From Oscillospiraceae bacterium (lineage in GTDB: Bacteria > Bacillota > Clostridia > Oscillospirales > Oscillospiraceae): a DNA stretch of 64,000 nt. A program made the position numbers and the translations under genes. This document shows, piece by piece, positions 1-9,013 of the stretch (positions are counted from its first letter, which is position 1; each line of letters opens with the position of its first letter). The notes under the pieces were generated by a model that saw nothing but the letters and a program-made list of their open reading frames with translations, did no database searches and was not told the DNA's origin. The stretch lies in the NCBI GenBank assembly GCA_022793685.1, contig JAAWDI010000014.1:1-64000 (forward strand). Reading direction: 5' to 3'.

Positions 1-934
1 ACTGGGCGAAGATTTCCGTCACATCATCATGGTCAAAAGCGCGCAGTGCATCAAATACTCTTCGAGCTTGTGCAGCGGTATCCTTCGCACCTCCGATTGC
101 TTTGACACAGTGGCCAGCAAACAATCCAGCGTATTCATCAAAGCATAAAACGCCCGATTTGTCACGCACATTTTGCAAAATATACCGTGCTGTTTTTTCC
201 GGCGCACCTTTCACCACCGTCACCGGTGCTTTTGGCGCATAATGACGGTATTTCATTCCCGGCGCACGAGGCTGCTCTCCATCTCCCATCGGGCGCAGCA
301 CTGCCTCGTCAACCGCCACTTCCCCCAATACGGCCCTGAGGCTTTCAAGCGCCACTCCGCCCGGCCTCAGCAGCCGAGGCGGCGTACATGTCATATCCAC
401 AATAGTGGACTCAACCCCCACGGTACAAGCACCGCCGTCCACCACCGCAGCAATCTTTCCGTCCATGTCCTCCAACACAGACTCCGGCGTTGTGCAGCTT
501 GGCCGTCCGGAGGTGTTGGCTGATGGCGCCGCAACCGGAACTCCTGCCTGTTCAATAATGGCCCGTGCAAGCGGGTGTGCAGGGCAGCGCATTCCCACTG
601 TATCCAACCCGCCGGTCACAATATCGGGGACAATGGGCTTCCGCCTTAGAATTAACGTCAACGGCCCCGGCCAGAAACGTTTTGTCAGTATATATGCCGT
701 CGGCGGAATTTCTGTACAATAATACTCCAGCCAATCATCCGACGGTATATGGAGAATCAGCGGATTATCCTGTGGGCGGCCTTTTGCTTCAAAAATTGCC
801 GCCACTGCCTCTTTATTCAGCCCATCTGTGCCCAATCCATAGACTGTCTCTGTGGGTATTGCTACCAGCGCCCCGTCCTTCACAAGTTGGGCCGCTGTCC
901 CAACGTCCCGCTCTGTGAGCCTTTTTGTATTCAT
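1..934 (-). CDS. tsaC: L-threonylcarbamoyladenylate synthase, long Sua5 form (partial, runs off left edge)
   Basis: Makes threonylcarbamoyl-AMP from threonine, bicarbonate and ATP, the first step of the t6A37 modification of ANN-decoding tRNAs. The reading frame stays open from the ATG at 934 to the window edge (about 311 residues). It shows the family motifs PTETVYGLG near residue 28, KGRPxxNPL near 51, and SANxSGRPS near 142. After the catalytic YrdC domain comes a PGMKYRHYAPKAP linker and the start of a Sua5 C-terminal domain, so this is the long Sua5/YwlC type. Its ATG overlaps the prfA stop by one base (TAATG), which implies translational coupling. The C-terminus is outside the window. 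The partner genes tsaE and tsaB lie about 9 kb away. Confidence 0.93.
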   Translation of the reverse strand, partial: MNTKRLTERDVGTAAQLVKDGALVAIPTETVYGLGTDGLNKEAVAAIFEAKGRPQDNPLILHIPSDDWLEYYCTEIPPTAYILTKRFWPGPLTLILRRKPIVPDIVTGGLDTVGMRCPAHPLARAIIEQAGVPVAAPSANTSGRPSCTTPESVLEDMDGKIAAVVDGGACTVGVESTIVDMTCTPPRLLRPGGVALESLRAVLGEVAVDEAVLRPMGDGEQPRAPGMKYRHYAPKAPVTVVKGAPEKTARYILQNVRDKSGVLCFDEYAGLFAGHCVKAIGGAKDTAAQARRVFDALRAFDHDDVTEIFAQ

Positions 935-1995
935 TATTCTTCCCTTGCCTTCAGTTGTTCCATCCGCTCTGCGGCAATCAAGCTGTCTATAACTTCATCT
1001 AAATCGCCGTCTATTACACTGTCAAGCTTATAAAGCGTCAGCCCGATGCGGTGGTCGGTTACCCGTCCTTGGGGAAAATTATAGGTGCGGATGCGCTCGT
1101 TTCGCATACCGGTTCCTACTTGGCTGCGTCGTTGCTGCGTCACCGCTTCATCGACTCTCTGGCGCTCCTGTTCATAAAGGCGGGCAGCTAAAATCCTCAT
1201 AGCCTTGTCCCTGTTTTGGAACTGGCTCCGCTCCTGCTGGCACTCTACCACCATGCCAGTCGGCTTATGGATAAGCCGCACAGCAGACGACGTTTTATTC
1301 ACATGCTGCCCTCCAGCGCCGGAAGAACGGAACACCTGCATTTCCACATCGGAAGGGTCGAGGTGTACGTCGACTTCGTCCGCTTCCGGGAGCACCGCCA
1401 CCGTAGCGGTAGAGGTGTGGATACGTCCGCCTGATTCCGTTTCCGGCACCCGCTGCACCCGGTGTACGCCACTTTCAAACTTAAAGCGGGAATATGCCCC
1501 GTCGCCATCAATCGTAAAGGAAATCTCCTTTACACCTCCAAGCTCTGTTTCATTCGCACTCGCCACTTCAACTGTCCATCCCTGACCCTCAGCATACATC
1601 GTGTACATCCGGGCCAGCGTGTGGGCAAACAGGGCCGCCTCCTCCCCGCCAACGCCTGCCCGTATCTCCACAACAACGCTCTTCTCATCATCTGGGTCCC
1701 GTGGCAAAAGAAGAAGCTTCAACTGTTCCTCCAGCGCCTCGCAGGCTGTTTTAGCGGAGACATATTCTTCCTTGGCCATATCGCCCAATTCTGGGTCAGA
1801 CAGCAGGCTTTCTGCCTGCCGTACAGCTTCCTGCTGTGCGTTCAGCGCACGAGCGGCTGTCACAATTCCTTCCAGTTTCTTTTGCTCTTGGTTTAAACGT
1901 GCCACCAGTTCCGGGTTCTGATAGGTTTCCGGCGCGTTCAACTGAGCTTCAATATTCTCATATTTCAGGACGATTGCCTCTAAATTGTCCAGCAT
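934..1995 (-). CDS. prfA: Peptide chain release factor 1
   Basis: Class I release factor that reads UAA/UAG and triggers peptidyl-tRNA hydrolysis in the ribosome. The 353-residue length is normal for RF1. The tripeptide anticodon position reads PET (about residues 184-186) within HRVQRVPETES, and the universal GGQ motif is at about 228-230 in SGAGGQHVNKT. I chose the ATG at 1995 because a GGAGG lies five bases upstream; an in-frame GTG two codons earlier lies inside that Shine-Dalgarno. The gene sits between a YdcF-like gene and tsaC. No prmC methyltransferase gene is next to it here, unlike in many Firmicutes. Confidence 0.97.
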   Translation of the reverse strand: MLDNLEAIVLKYENIEAQLNAPETYQNPELVARLNQEQKKLEGIVTAARALNAQQEAVRQAESLLSDPELGDMAKEEYVSAKTACEALEEQLKLLLLPRDPDDEKSVVVEIRAGVGGEEAALFAHTLARMYTMYAEGQGWTVEVASANETELGGVKEISFTIDGDGAYSRFKFESGVHRVQRVPETESGGRIHTSTATVAVLPEADEVDVHLDPSDVEMQVFRSSGAGGQHVNKTSSAVRLIHKPTGMVVECQQERSQFQNRDKAMRILAARLYEQERQRVDEAVTQQRRSQVGTGMRNERIRTYNFPQGRVTDHRIGLTLYKLDSVIDGDLDEVIDSLIAAERMEQLKAREE

Positions 1996-2005
1996 GGGCA
2001 CCTCC

Positions 2006-2641
2006 TCAGTCCAGCAGGAAGGATTTTACCAAAGCCAGCGGCTCCCGGAAAAACATCTGTATCTTGGATGGGATATGGCTGGACGGCGCAGCAAGCTGAC
2101 TGGTTTCCATTCCATACCGCTCCGCCAACATGGTAGCCCGCGCCAAATGAAATCCATTGGATACAATCAGCACATTGGCATTTGACAGGTCATATCCCAT
2201 CTCCTTCAGGGTTTCGATGCTGTATTTCAGATTTTGGCTGGTATTGCGGGAGCGTTCCTCCTTATGGATACGCGAACCGTCCACTCCGTGCTCCACCAGA
2301 TAGTCGTACATGGCCTGCGCCTCGCTGACATGCTCGTCATTGCCCTTTCCACCGCTGACAACAATCTCCATATCGTCCGGCGCGTCGTCTTCCAGATAGT
2401 CAAGTGCTGTATCCAGTCGGTCTTGCAGCATAATAGACGGCCCCCACGATTTTACCTGACAGCCCAATATCAGCATGATGTCCGGCTCCGCTTCAATTTT
2501 CGTCCTGCTGTCCTCCGCCACAACTACTTCCAGCGCAACAAAAGCCGCCAAAGCAGCTGCCACCAGTACAAGGAGCACCTTACACACAATGCGCATCCCT
2601 GCGCGGCCACGGTAAGGACGGTATGCACGGTTACGCATCAT
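2006..2641 (-). CDS. YdcF/SanA-family (DUF218) membrane-anchored protein
   Basis: A 211-residue protein with an arginine-rich start, one N-terminal membrane segment (about residues 15-40) and a DUF218 domain. The domain shows LILGCQV, VVSGGKGNDE, SRNTSQNLKYS and VSNGFHLARA, typical of the YdcF/SanA fold. SanA-type proteins affect cell-envelope barrier function; the biochemical activity is not settled. The start at 2641 has GGAGG nine to twelve bases upstream and overlaps the upstream ABC-F gene by 11 bp. The stop is ten bases before prfA and lies inside the prfA Shine-Dalgarno region, so the four genes are likely co-translated. Confidence 0.85.
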   Translation of the reverse strand: MMRNRAYRPYRGRAGMRIVCKVLLVLVAAALAAFVALEVVVAEDSRTKIEAEPDIMLILGCQVKSWGPSIMLQDRLDTALDYLEDDAPDDMEIVVSGGKGNDEHVSEAQAMYDYLVEHGVDGSRIHKEERSRNTSQNLKYSIETLKEMGYDLSNANVLIVSNGFHLARATMLAERYGMETSQLAAPSSHIPSKIQMFFREPLALVKSFLLD

Positions 2642-4562
2642 TTCCCTTCGCCTCCTCCAACTCTGCCGCCAGCGCCTCCCAGCGGGCATACAGTGTGATA
2701 AGCTCCTCCTCAAGGGCGTGCTGCTCTTCGTAAATCTCCTGCAATTTCAAATAGTCAGTGGCGACGCCGTCCTCCTTGGCCAACTCGCCAAGCTCAAACA
2801 GGTGCTCCTCTGCCTTTGTAACGGCACGTTCCGCAGCCGCCAACTCTTTTTCAAGCTGCTTGGTGCCTCCGCTTCTCTTGGGCCGTTCCTTTTTCTCCGG
2901 CTGCGGCATTTCTGGCGCTGCCTTTTGCGTTTTTCCAGGCTTTTCCCCCGCTTTTTTTGCGCGCTGTGCCTGAAATTCCTGATAACTCCCACGGAAATCC
3001 GTAATCTGTCCGTCCTCCAGCATCCAGATGCGGGTTGCAAATTTATCAATAAAATATCGGTCATGGGAAACAAAAAGCAGATTGCCTTCGTAGCCCTCTA
3101 CCGCATCCTCAATCCATTCTCGGGAAGCTACATCCAAATGGTTCGTTGGTTCGTCCAAGATGAGCAGATTGATTTTCTCATCCATCAGCATACACAACCG
3201 CAGACGACTCTGTTCACCGCCTGACAGGCTCCTCACCTGCTTGAATACGTCTTCCCCCCGAAAGTTGAACGCCGCTAAACGATTGCGGGCTGTCTGAGGT
3301 GTGCAATCCTGAGCATAAAGCATGGTGTCTACCAAGTTGCGCTCTGGGTTGTCAAATCGGACAATTTGCGGCAGGTATCCTACCTTTACAGTCGGCCCCA
3401 TTCGGAGTGTTCCGGCATCTGCCGCTTCCTCCCTCAGTAATATTTTCAAAAGCGTGGATTTACCAGCTCCGTTGTCGCCTAAAAGTCCAATGCGCTCACC
3501 GCCCACCACTTCCAAGTCAACACCGGAAAACAATGTCCGTCCATCAAAGGACTTGCTCAGTCCTTTGATGGTAAGCACCTCATCCCCCCGAAATTCCTGC
3601 TCCCCAAAACGCATGGAGAGCTTTCGTTCCTTCGTGGGCTTGTCCACCGTTTTCATGCGCTCCATTCGCTTTTCCATGGAAAAGGCGCGCTTGTGCAGCT
3701 TATCGTTGCCCATAAATGCCCACAGATGAAGCTTATCCGCCGCTTCCTGAAGCTGCTGTATCTTGGCCTGCTCTTTCTCATACTGTTTCAGCTTTTCCAG
3801 ATAGCGGGCCTCTTTTTCCTGTACATAGAAGCTGTAATTCCCTTGATAAAACTCCGCTTTTCCGTCGTGCAGCTCCACCACGCGCTGTACGACACGGTCA
3901 AGAAAATAGCGGTCGTGGGAAATGGCCAGTACCGTTCCCTTGAACCTTGCCAAATACTCCTCCAGCCATTCGGTGGCGTGAAGGTCAAGGTGGTTGGTCG
4001 GTTCATCCAACAGAAGAATGTCAGTATCCTCCAAAATGAGCCGCGCCAGGTTCACTCTGGTTTTCTCGCCACCGGACAGCTCTGAAAACAACCTTGCACG
4101 CATATCCGCAGGGATAGCAAGACCGTTGCAAACCTTGTTTTTCTGCGTCTCGGTGTCATAGCCGCCGCCGCTTTCAAAGGCCGCCATCAAATAGTCGTAT
4201 CGGCGCATGTCCGCAGTATTGTCCGGTTTCTCCGCCAAACGCGCCGCAAGGGCAGTCAGCTCCGCTTCTATCTTCTTCAGGCGCTGAAAGGCCGCATCCA
4301 ACACCGACTCCACCGTGTAATCCGCAGGATAAACAGGGATTTGCGAAATCAGACCCACACGCTTGCCAAAGGCAACCACGACCTCGCCCTCGTCCGGTTC
4401 TATCTCTCCGGTGATAATTTTGAACAACGTAGTTTTACCCGCACCGTTTTTGCCCAGAAGGCCCACCCGTTCGCCAGTATCCACTTGAAAGGAGAGGCCG
4501 TCCAAAATACGGCTTCCCACCTCAAATTCTTTTGTCACATCAGAAATCGAAAGGTCTATCAT
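2631..4562 (-). CDS. ABC-F family ATPase (Uup/YdiF-like ribosome-associated factor)
   Basis: A soluble protein of 643 residues with two ABC ATPase domains and no membrane segments, as in ABC-F translation factors. Walker A of domain 1 is at about residues 37-44 (GKNGAGKTT). The signature LSGGEKTR and Walker B LLLDEPTNHLD follow; domain 2 repeats these as GDNGAGKST, LSGGEQSR and LILDEPTNHLD. A charged linker of about 80 residues separates the domains. A lysine-rich C-terminal tail ends in a predicted coiled coil, as in Uup. The start at 4562 has GGAG eight bases upstream. Housekeeping and antibiotic-resistance ABC-F proteins cannot be told apart from this sequence; the operon with prfA favours a translation role. 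Confidence 0.9.
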   Translation of the reverse strand: MIDLSISDVTKEFEVGSRILDGLSFQVDTGERVGLLGKNGAGKTTLFKIITGEIEPDEGEVVVAFGKRVGLISQIPVYPADYTVESVLDAAFQRLKKIEAELTALAARLAEKPDNTADMRRYDYLMAAFESGGGYDTETQKNKVCNGLAIPADMRARLFSELSGGEKTRVNLARLILEDTDILLLDEPTNHLDLHATEWLEEYLARFKGTVLAISHDRYFLDRVVQRVVELHDGKAEFYQGNYSFYVQEKEARYLEKLKQYEKEQAKIQQLQEAADKLHLWAFMGNDKLHKRAFSMEKRMERMKTVDKPTKERKLSMRFGEQEFRGDEVLTIKGLSKSFDGRTLFSGVDLEVVGGERIGLLGDNGAGKSTLLKILLREEAADAGTLRMGPTVKVGYLPQIVRFDNPERNLVDTMLYAQDCTPQTARNRLAAFNFRGEDVFKQVRSLSGGEQSRLRLCMLMDEKINLLILDEPTNHLDVASREWIEDAVEGYEGNLLFVSHDRYFIDKFATRIWMLEDGQITDFRGSYQEFQAQRAKKAGEKPGKTQKAAPEMPQPEKKERPKRSGGTKQLEKELAAAERAVTKAEEHLFELGELAKEDGVATDYLKLQEIYEEQHALEEELITLYARWEALAAELEEAKGNDA

Positions 4563-4595
4563 TTTGATACGCTCCAAAAAAGTTGCTCCCGGCGG

Positions 4596-4624
4596 TTGTT
4601 TCCCCCGCCGTGCTGTGCTATGAT
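4596..4624 (+). promoter_or_regulatory. Predicted SigA promoter for mtnA
   Basis: TTGTTT and TATGAT are separated by 17 bp, and the mtnA start codon lies about 57 bp downstream. The intergenic gap is divergent, so the ABC-F operon must have its own promoter, for which I see no strong match. Confidence 0.5.
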
Positions 4625-4680
4625 GGTCGTGCAATAATACTCTTACGCAGAGCACATAAATAGAAATGGAGGCAATGTAC

Positions 4681-5700
4681 ATGGAACCGATTCGCTGGCA
4701 AGAAACCAGCTTGTCCCTATTGGACCAGCGCAAGCTCCCGCTCCAGGTGATTTGGAACGACTACACCGACTACCGGGATATCATCTCCGCTATTCGTACT
4801 TTGGAGGTGCGCGGCGCACCCTCTATCGGCGTGGCCGCCGCTTACGCCTTCTGCCTCGCCGGTCTGGAATTCCAAAATAAGCCCAACTTTGCCGCTAATA
4901 TGAAAAAAGCAAAAGAGGAACTGGCCGCCAGCCGCCCCACTGCCGTCAACCTTTTCTGGGCGCTGGACAGGATGGAACGCTGCCTGGACAAAAACGGCGC
5001 GGAGCCTTCCTGTGTCCCTGCTCTAATTCAGGAGGCCAAGGAACTCGACAGGGAAAACCTTGAAATGAACAGGGCTATGAGCCGCTATGGCGCCGAAACA
5101 GTACCCATGAAAGCCCACATTCTCACCCACTGCAACGCCGGCCCCATCGCGACCGGTGGCATTGGCACTGCGCTGGGCGTTATCATTGAGGCATTTGAAC
5201 AGGGCAAAGTCGAAATGGTCTATGTGGATGAGACCCGTCCACTGCTGCAAGGCTCCCGCCTGACGGCTTGGGAACTCCAACAGCACGGCGTACCGGCCAC
5301 TCTCATCTGCGACAACATGGCCGCCACTCTGATGAATCAAGGCAAAATCGACCAAGTCCTGTTGGGCTGCGACCGCATGGCCGCCAACGGCGACTTTGCC
5401 AACAAAATCGGCACCTACTCTGTGGCGGTGAACGCTCATTATCACGGCGTTCCGTTTTACACAGTGCTCCCCTCTTCCACCATTGACCTCACCATCGCGG
5501 ACGGTTCCGGCATCGTGGTGGAGCAACGTGACCCTCAGGAGGTGCGCACCATGTACGGCGTTCAGACCGCGCCCACGGACATTCCCGTCTACAATCCCGC
5601 TTTCGACGTGACGCCGCACAAGCTGCTCACGGGCGCCATTACGGAAAAGGGCGTTGTCTACAATCCCTACAAGGAAAATCTGGCCAAGCTGTTCGGCTAA
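4681..5700 (+). CDS. mtnA: S-methyl-5-thioribose-1-phosphate isomerase
   Basis: Isomerises 5-methylthioribose-1-phosphate to the ribulose form in the methionine salvage pathway. The 339 residues match the family. The catalytic cysteine lies in THCNAGPIAT (about residue 155). The catalytic aspartate lies in GCDRMAANGDFANKIGTY (about residue 235). RGAPSIGVAAAYA near residue 45 is also conserved. Two in-frame ATGs lie upstream, but the GGAGG eight bases before 4681 fixes that start. It stands alone: no mtnK, mtnB or mtnD is in the window, so it may serve a partial salvage or 5-methylthioribose shunt. Confidence 0.95.
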   Translation: MEPIRWQETSLSLLDQRKLPLQVIWNDYTDYRDIISAIRTLEVRGAPSIGVAAAYAFCLAGLEFQNKPNFAANMKKAKEELAASRPTAVNLFWALDRMERCLDKNGAEPSCVPALIQEAKELDRENLEMNRAMSRYGAETVPMKAHILTHCNAGPIATGGIGTALGVIIEAFEQGKVEMVYVDETRPLLQGSRLTAWELQQHGVPATLICDNMAATLMNQGKIDQVLLGCDRMAANGDFANKIGTYSVAVNAHYHGVPFYTVLPSSTIDLTIADGSGIVVEQRDPQEVRTMYGVQTAPTDIPVYNPAFDVTPHKLLTGAITEKGVVYNPYKENLAKLFG

Positions 5701-5709
5701 AAACTGCCC

Positions 5710-5750
5710 GCCTGCGCACGCCTCACAGTGTGCGCAGGCTCTTTTTATAT
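5710..5750 (+). terminator. Rho-independent terminator after mtnA
   Basis: A 10-bp perfect stem (arms 5710-5719 and 5730-5739) is followed by a T-rich tail. The stop codon of the convergent murF gene lies in that tail. Confidence 0.85.
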
Positions 5751-7141
5751 TACGGCTCTTTGGTCAAACGCTTCAATTCCGCCACAAGTTCTTCCAGTCC
5801 CATACCGCGGGAAGCCTTGACCAAAATCGTACTGCTCGGCTTAACCGCCGCCTTCAGCAACGGAAGCGCCTCTTCTTTATCCGTGCAATAATAAGTCTCC
5901 GGTACCCCGTTCGCCTCCGCTGCGTCATAAATGTTCCTTGCCAACTCACCCACAGCAATCAGGCAGTCGATGCCCGCCTTACCGGCGTACTCTCCCACAC
6001 CGCGGTGCAACGCAGGCGCAAGACCGCCCAGCTCAAACATGTCGCCCAGCACAGCCACCTTGCGTCCGCTTCTCATGTCAGCCAGCACACCTACCGCCGC
6101 CCGCATGGACTGAGGATTTGCATTATAGGTGTCGTCCAAGATGGTAACGCCATTCCCGCGCCGTATGATATTCATCCGCATCTTTGTGGGGGCAAATTGC
6201 AAAATTCCGCTGACAATTTCCTCTTGAGAGAGGCCGAAATGTTCCCCCACTGCCGCTGCCATCAGCGCAGGGTAAATCATATGATTGCCAAGGCTTGGAA
6301 TCTCCACCCGGCAATCCATATGAGGTGTTTTTACCTCACAGCTCATGCGGCTGCTTCCATCCCCGGACAGTCCGGTTGCCCGGTAGTCGCAGTCTGCATT
6401 CTGCCCGCAGGTGACGGTCTTAAATGACAGCGTAGCTTTCAGTGGACGCAACAATTCATCGTCACCGTTCAGTACCACAAAAGCATTTTCTTTCATATGG
6501 GCAAAAATTTCACTTTTCGCCTTCAGGATATTCTCCCGACTCCCTAAATTTTCAATATGGGCGTCTCCAATGTTGGTGATAAGGGCAACCTGCGGCTCTA
6601 CGATGGCACTCAGATAATCAATCTCGCCAAAATGATTCATACCCATTTCCAGAACGCCAACCTCGTGTGTGTGGTCCAGTTGAAGCAGCGTCAAAGGAAG
6701 GCCCACTTCATTGTTGTAATTGCCTTCCGTTTTCAGCACCTTGTATTTCTGTGACAACACTGCCGCCACCATATCCTTGGTCGTGGTTTTTCCCACGCTT
6801 CCGGTAATTGCCACAAAGGGGATGTCAAATTTATGCTTATAATACCTCGCCAAATCCCGCAGTGCGCTTTGTGTGTTGTCCACCTTGATGTAGAACTTCC
6901 CTGGCAGGTAGGTTTCCCGTTCACGGGCAGTAAAGCACCCTGCCGCCCCACCTTCAAACGCCGCATTGATATAGGCGTGGCCGTCAAAACGCTCGCCAAT
7001 CAGCGGAACAAACAGCGCCCCTTCATGAATGGTACGACTGTCAATATCCACCCGTGCCACAACAGCATCCAGAGCGTCATATTCACCAAGCAGGCGGCCA
7101 TGGACGGCCTCAAGCAGTTCCCGTATTGTGATGGGTTCCAT
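5750..7141 (-). CDS. murF: UDP-N-acetylmuramoyl-tripeptide--D-alanyl-D-alanine ligase
   Basis: Adds D-Ala-D-Ala to UDP-MurNAc-tripeptide using ATP, the last cytoplasmic step of muropeptide synthesis. The 463-residue protein has the Mur ligase ATP loop ITGSVGKTTTKD near residue 116, EMGMNHFGEIDYL, ITNIGDAHIENLGS, and DDTYNANPQSM in the central and C-terminal domains. The ATG at 7141 has GGAGG about eight bases upstream. It lies 18 bp after ddl, which makes its substrate D-Ala-D-Ala. The stop codon lies in the tail of the convergent mtnA terminator. Confidence 0.97.
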   Translation of the reverse strand: MEPITIRELLEAVHGRLLGEYDALDAVVARVDIDSRTIHEGALFVPLIGERFDGHAYINAAFEGGAAGCFTARERETYLPGKFYIKVDNTQSALRDLARYYKHKFDIPFVAITGSVGKTTTKDMVAAVLSQKYKVLKTEGNYNNEVGLPLTLLQLDHTHEVGVLEMGMNHFGEIDYLSAIVEPQVALITNIGDAHIENLGSRENILKAKSEIFAHMKENAFVVLNGDDELLRPLKATLSFKTVTCGQNADCDYRATGLSGDGSSRMSCEVKTPHMDCRVEIPSLGNHMIYPALMAAAVGEHFGLSQEEIVSGILQFAPTKMRMNIIRRGNGVTILDDTYNANPQSMRAAVGVLADMRSGRKVAVLGDMFELGGLAPALHRGVGEYAGKAGIDCLIAVGELARNIYDAAEANGVPETYYCTDKEEALPLLKAAVKPSSTILVKASRGMGLEELVAELKRLTKEP

Positions 7142-7159
7142 ATAGGCCCCCTCCTTCTC

Positions 7160-8215
7160 TTACTTTCCCTCTTTGCGTGCCCGCAGAGAGGCCTGCACGA
7201 TGCGCTCGCAAAGTTCCTCATAGCTGATGCCCGCCGCCGCCGCTTCTTGGGGAAGCAGGCTCGTTGGCGTCATGCCTGGAAGCGTGTTGATTTCCAAAAA
7301 CCACGGGGTACCGTCTTCCGACAGAATAAAATCCGCACGGGAATAAACCGACAGTCCCAGCGTCCGGTAGACCGTCTCTGTGGCTTCTCTCAGGCGCTGT
7401 TCCGTAGCGCTGTCCAGCGGTGCCGGACATACCTCCACTGCTGCGCCGGGCTGGTACTTGTTCTCATAATCATAAAAGCCGCCGTTGGGAATAATTTCAA
7501 TGGGAGGCAAGCTGCGGTCTTCTAATATCCCAACCTGCACCTCCCGGCCTGCGACGTACTGCTCAATGACAGCCTTCCCGCCCAGCTTGAGCCCCTCCAC
7601 CAACGCATGGCGCAGTTCTTCCGCCGTATGCACAATAAACACTCCAATGGATGAGCCGCTGTCCACTGGCTTCACCACACAGGGCAGTTCCGTCTCATGC
7701 ACCAGGGCTTCAATATCATCAGGGCCGTAAGCTGCCGTCTTCCACGCCGGCGTGGATACGCCAGTTCCGGCAATCATTCGCTTGGTCATATCCTTATCCA
7801 TTGAAATTGCAGAGCTTAAGTATCCCGCACCAGTATAGGGGATTCCCATCAGTTCCAAAGCCGCCTGCACCCTGCCATCCTCGCCGCAAGCGCCATGAAG
7901 CGCCAAAAATACGATGTCCGCCATCTGGCACAAGTCCAGCACACCGGGACCGAACAAGCTCCTGCTTTTCCACTTGCGGCTGGCCCGCACCTGCTCCAAG
8001 TCAGGCGCTTCCGGACTGATTTTTTTCCCCGTCTCGGAAAGCGGCGCCGCGAATAGTTCTTCCGCTGTCCCGCCCCAGTTCTCCATGCCAAAGTACATAT
8101 CTACCAGAGCCGCCTGATGCCCCTTGGCACGCAGCGCCTCGCACACCATGATACCGGTGGAGGCGGAAACATTGCGTTCTGGGCTGAGGCCCCCATATAA
8201 AACTACGATTTTCAT
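7160..8215 (-). CDS. ddl: D-alanine--D-alanine ligase
   Basis: An ATP-grasp enzyme joining two D-alanines for peptidoglycan. Motifs are VLYGGLSPERNVSAS at the N-terminus, HGACGEDGRVQAALE near residue 90, PVDSGSSIGV, and the metal-binding FLEINTLPGMTPTSLLPQEA near the C-terminus. The normal Y-x-K-y active-site omega loop region (YDYENKYQPGA) is present, so this looks like D-Ala-D-Ala rather than D-Ala-D-Lac specificity (inference). I start at 8215, which has GAGGGG upstream, rather than at an in-frame ATG seven codons earlier. Operon with murF, driven by the promoter at 8271-8299. Confidence 0.96.
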   Translation of the reverse strand: MKIVVLYGGLSPERNVSASTGIMVCEALRAKGHQAALVDMYFGMENWGGTAEELFAAPLSETGKKISPEAPDLEQVRASRKWKSRSLFGPGVLDLCQMADIVFLALHGACGEDGRVQAALELMGIPYTGAGYLSSAISMDKDMTKRMIAGTGVSTPAWKTAAYGPDDIEALVHETELPCVVKPVDSGSSIGVFIVHTAEELRHALVEGLKLGGKAVIEQYVAGREVQVGILEDRSLPPIEIIPNGGFYDYENKYQPGAAVEVCPAPLDSATEQRLREATETVYRTLGLSVYSRADFILSEDGTPWFLEINTLPGMTPTSLLPQEAAAAGISYEELCERIVQASLRARKEGK

Positions 8216-8270
8216 TGGTCTGCACCCCTCATTCATCGGTTCTCTTTTCCAGTCTATACACTAATTTTAT

Positions 8271-8299
8271 ATTTTAGCATGATTTGCATCAATTCTCAA
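8271..8299 (-). promoter_or_regulatory. Predicted SigA promoter for ddl-murF
   Basis: On the minus strand, TTGAGA and TAAAAT are separated by 17 bp, about 56 bp before the ddl start codon. Confidence 0.7.
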
Positions 8300-8333
8300 C
8301 GGATATTCTTAAAAAGCTGCTGCCATGCCACAG

Positions 8334-8364
8334 AAAAAGCGCAGGATGGGCTACCATCCTGCGC
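8334..8364 (-). terminator. Rho-independent terminator after upp
   Basis: An 11-bp perfect stem (8339-8349 with 8354-8364) and a 4-base loop. The A-run at 8334-8338 becomes the U-tract on the minus strand. Confidence 0.85.
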
Positions 8365-8379
8365 TCCTTCGGTAAGTTT

Positions 8380-9009
8380 TTACTTTGTGCCAAAAATGCG
8401 GTCTCCTGCATCACCCAAGCCGGGCACAATATAGCCGTGGTCATTCAAGCACTTATCCACCGCAGCGCAGTACACCTCCACATCCGGATGGTCCTTCTGA
8501 ATGCGCTCAATGCCATTAGGCGCTGCAATAATGTTCATCAGCTTGATATTTTTACAGCCGTAATTTTTCAAGAACCGAATGGCCGCAGACGCGGAACCGC
8601 CCGTGGCCAGCATGGGGTCAAGCACAATAATGTCTCGTTCTGCAATGTCGTTGGGCAGTTTGCAGTAGTACTCTACCGGCTCCAACGTCTCCGGGTCACG
8701 GTACAGCCCGATATGTCCTACTTTGGCAGAGGGAATCAAGGTCAAAATGCCGTCCACCATGCCAAGTCCTGCCCGCAAAATCGGAACGATTGCCAGTTTT
8801 TTACCCGCCAGTACCTGAAACCGGTCGGTAGCAACAGGGGTTTTAATTTCGACCTCTTGCAGAGGCAAGTCACGTGTCGCCTCATAGCACATCAAGGTGG
8901 CAATTTCGCTGACTACCTCACGAAAATCTCTAACTCCGGTATTCTCGTCCCGCAAAATCGCCAGTTTGTGCTGAAGCAGCGGATGCTCCAGAATGTGTAC
9001 GCTTCCCAT
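8380..9009 (-). CDS. upp: Uracil phosphoribosyltransferase
   Basis: Salvages uracil to UMP with PRPP. The 209-residue length and the motifs match: [13 protein letters not shown] at the N-terminus, [28 protein letters not shown], and the PRPP loop [12 protein letters not shown] near residue 130. I chose the ATG at 9009, which has AAGGGG about nine bases upstream. It follows tsaB by 4 bp, so it shares the tsaE-tsaB transcript and ends at the terminator just downstream. Confidence 0.97.
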   Translation of the reverse strand: MGSVHILEHPLLQHKLAILRDENTGVRDFREVVSEIATLMCYEATRDLPLQEVEIKTPVATDRFQVLAGKKLAIVPILRAGLGMVDGILTLIPSAKVGHIGLYRDPETLEPVEYYCKLPNDIAERDIIVLDPMLATGGSASAAIRFLKNYGCKNIKLMNIIAAPNGIERIQKDHPDVEVYCAAVDKCLNDHGYIVPGLGDAGDRIFGTK

Positions 9010-9013
9010 GACG

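Noticed and set aside
8213-8236. Longer ddl start seven codons upstream
   Set aside because: The ATG at 8215 has the better Shine-Dalgarno spacing and gives the normal Ddl N-terminus.
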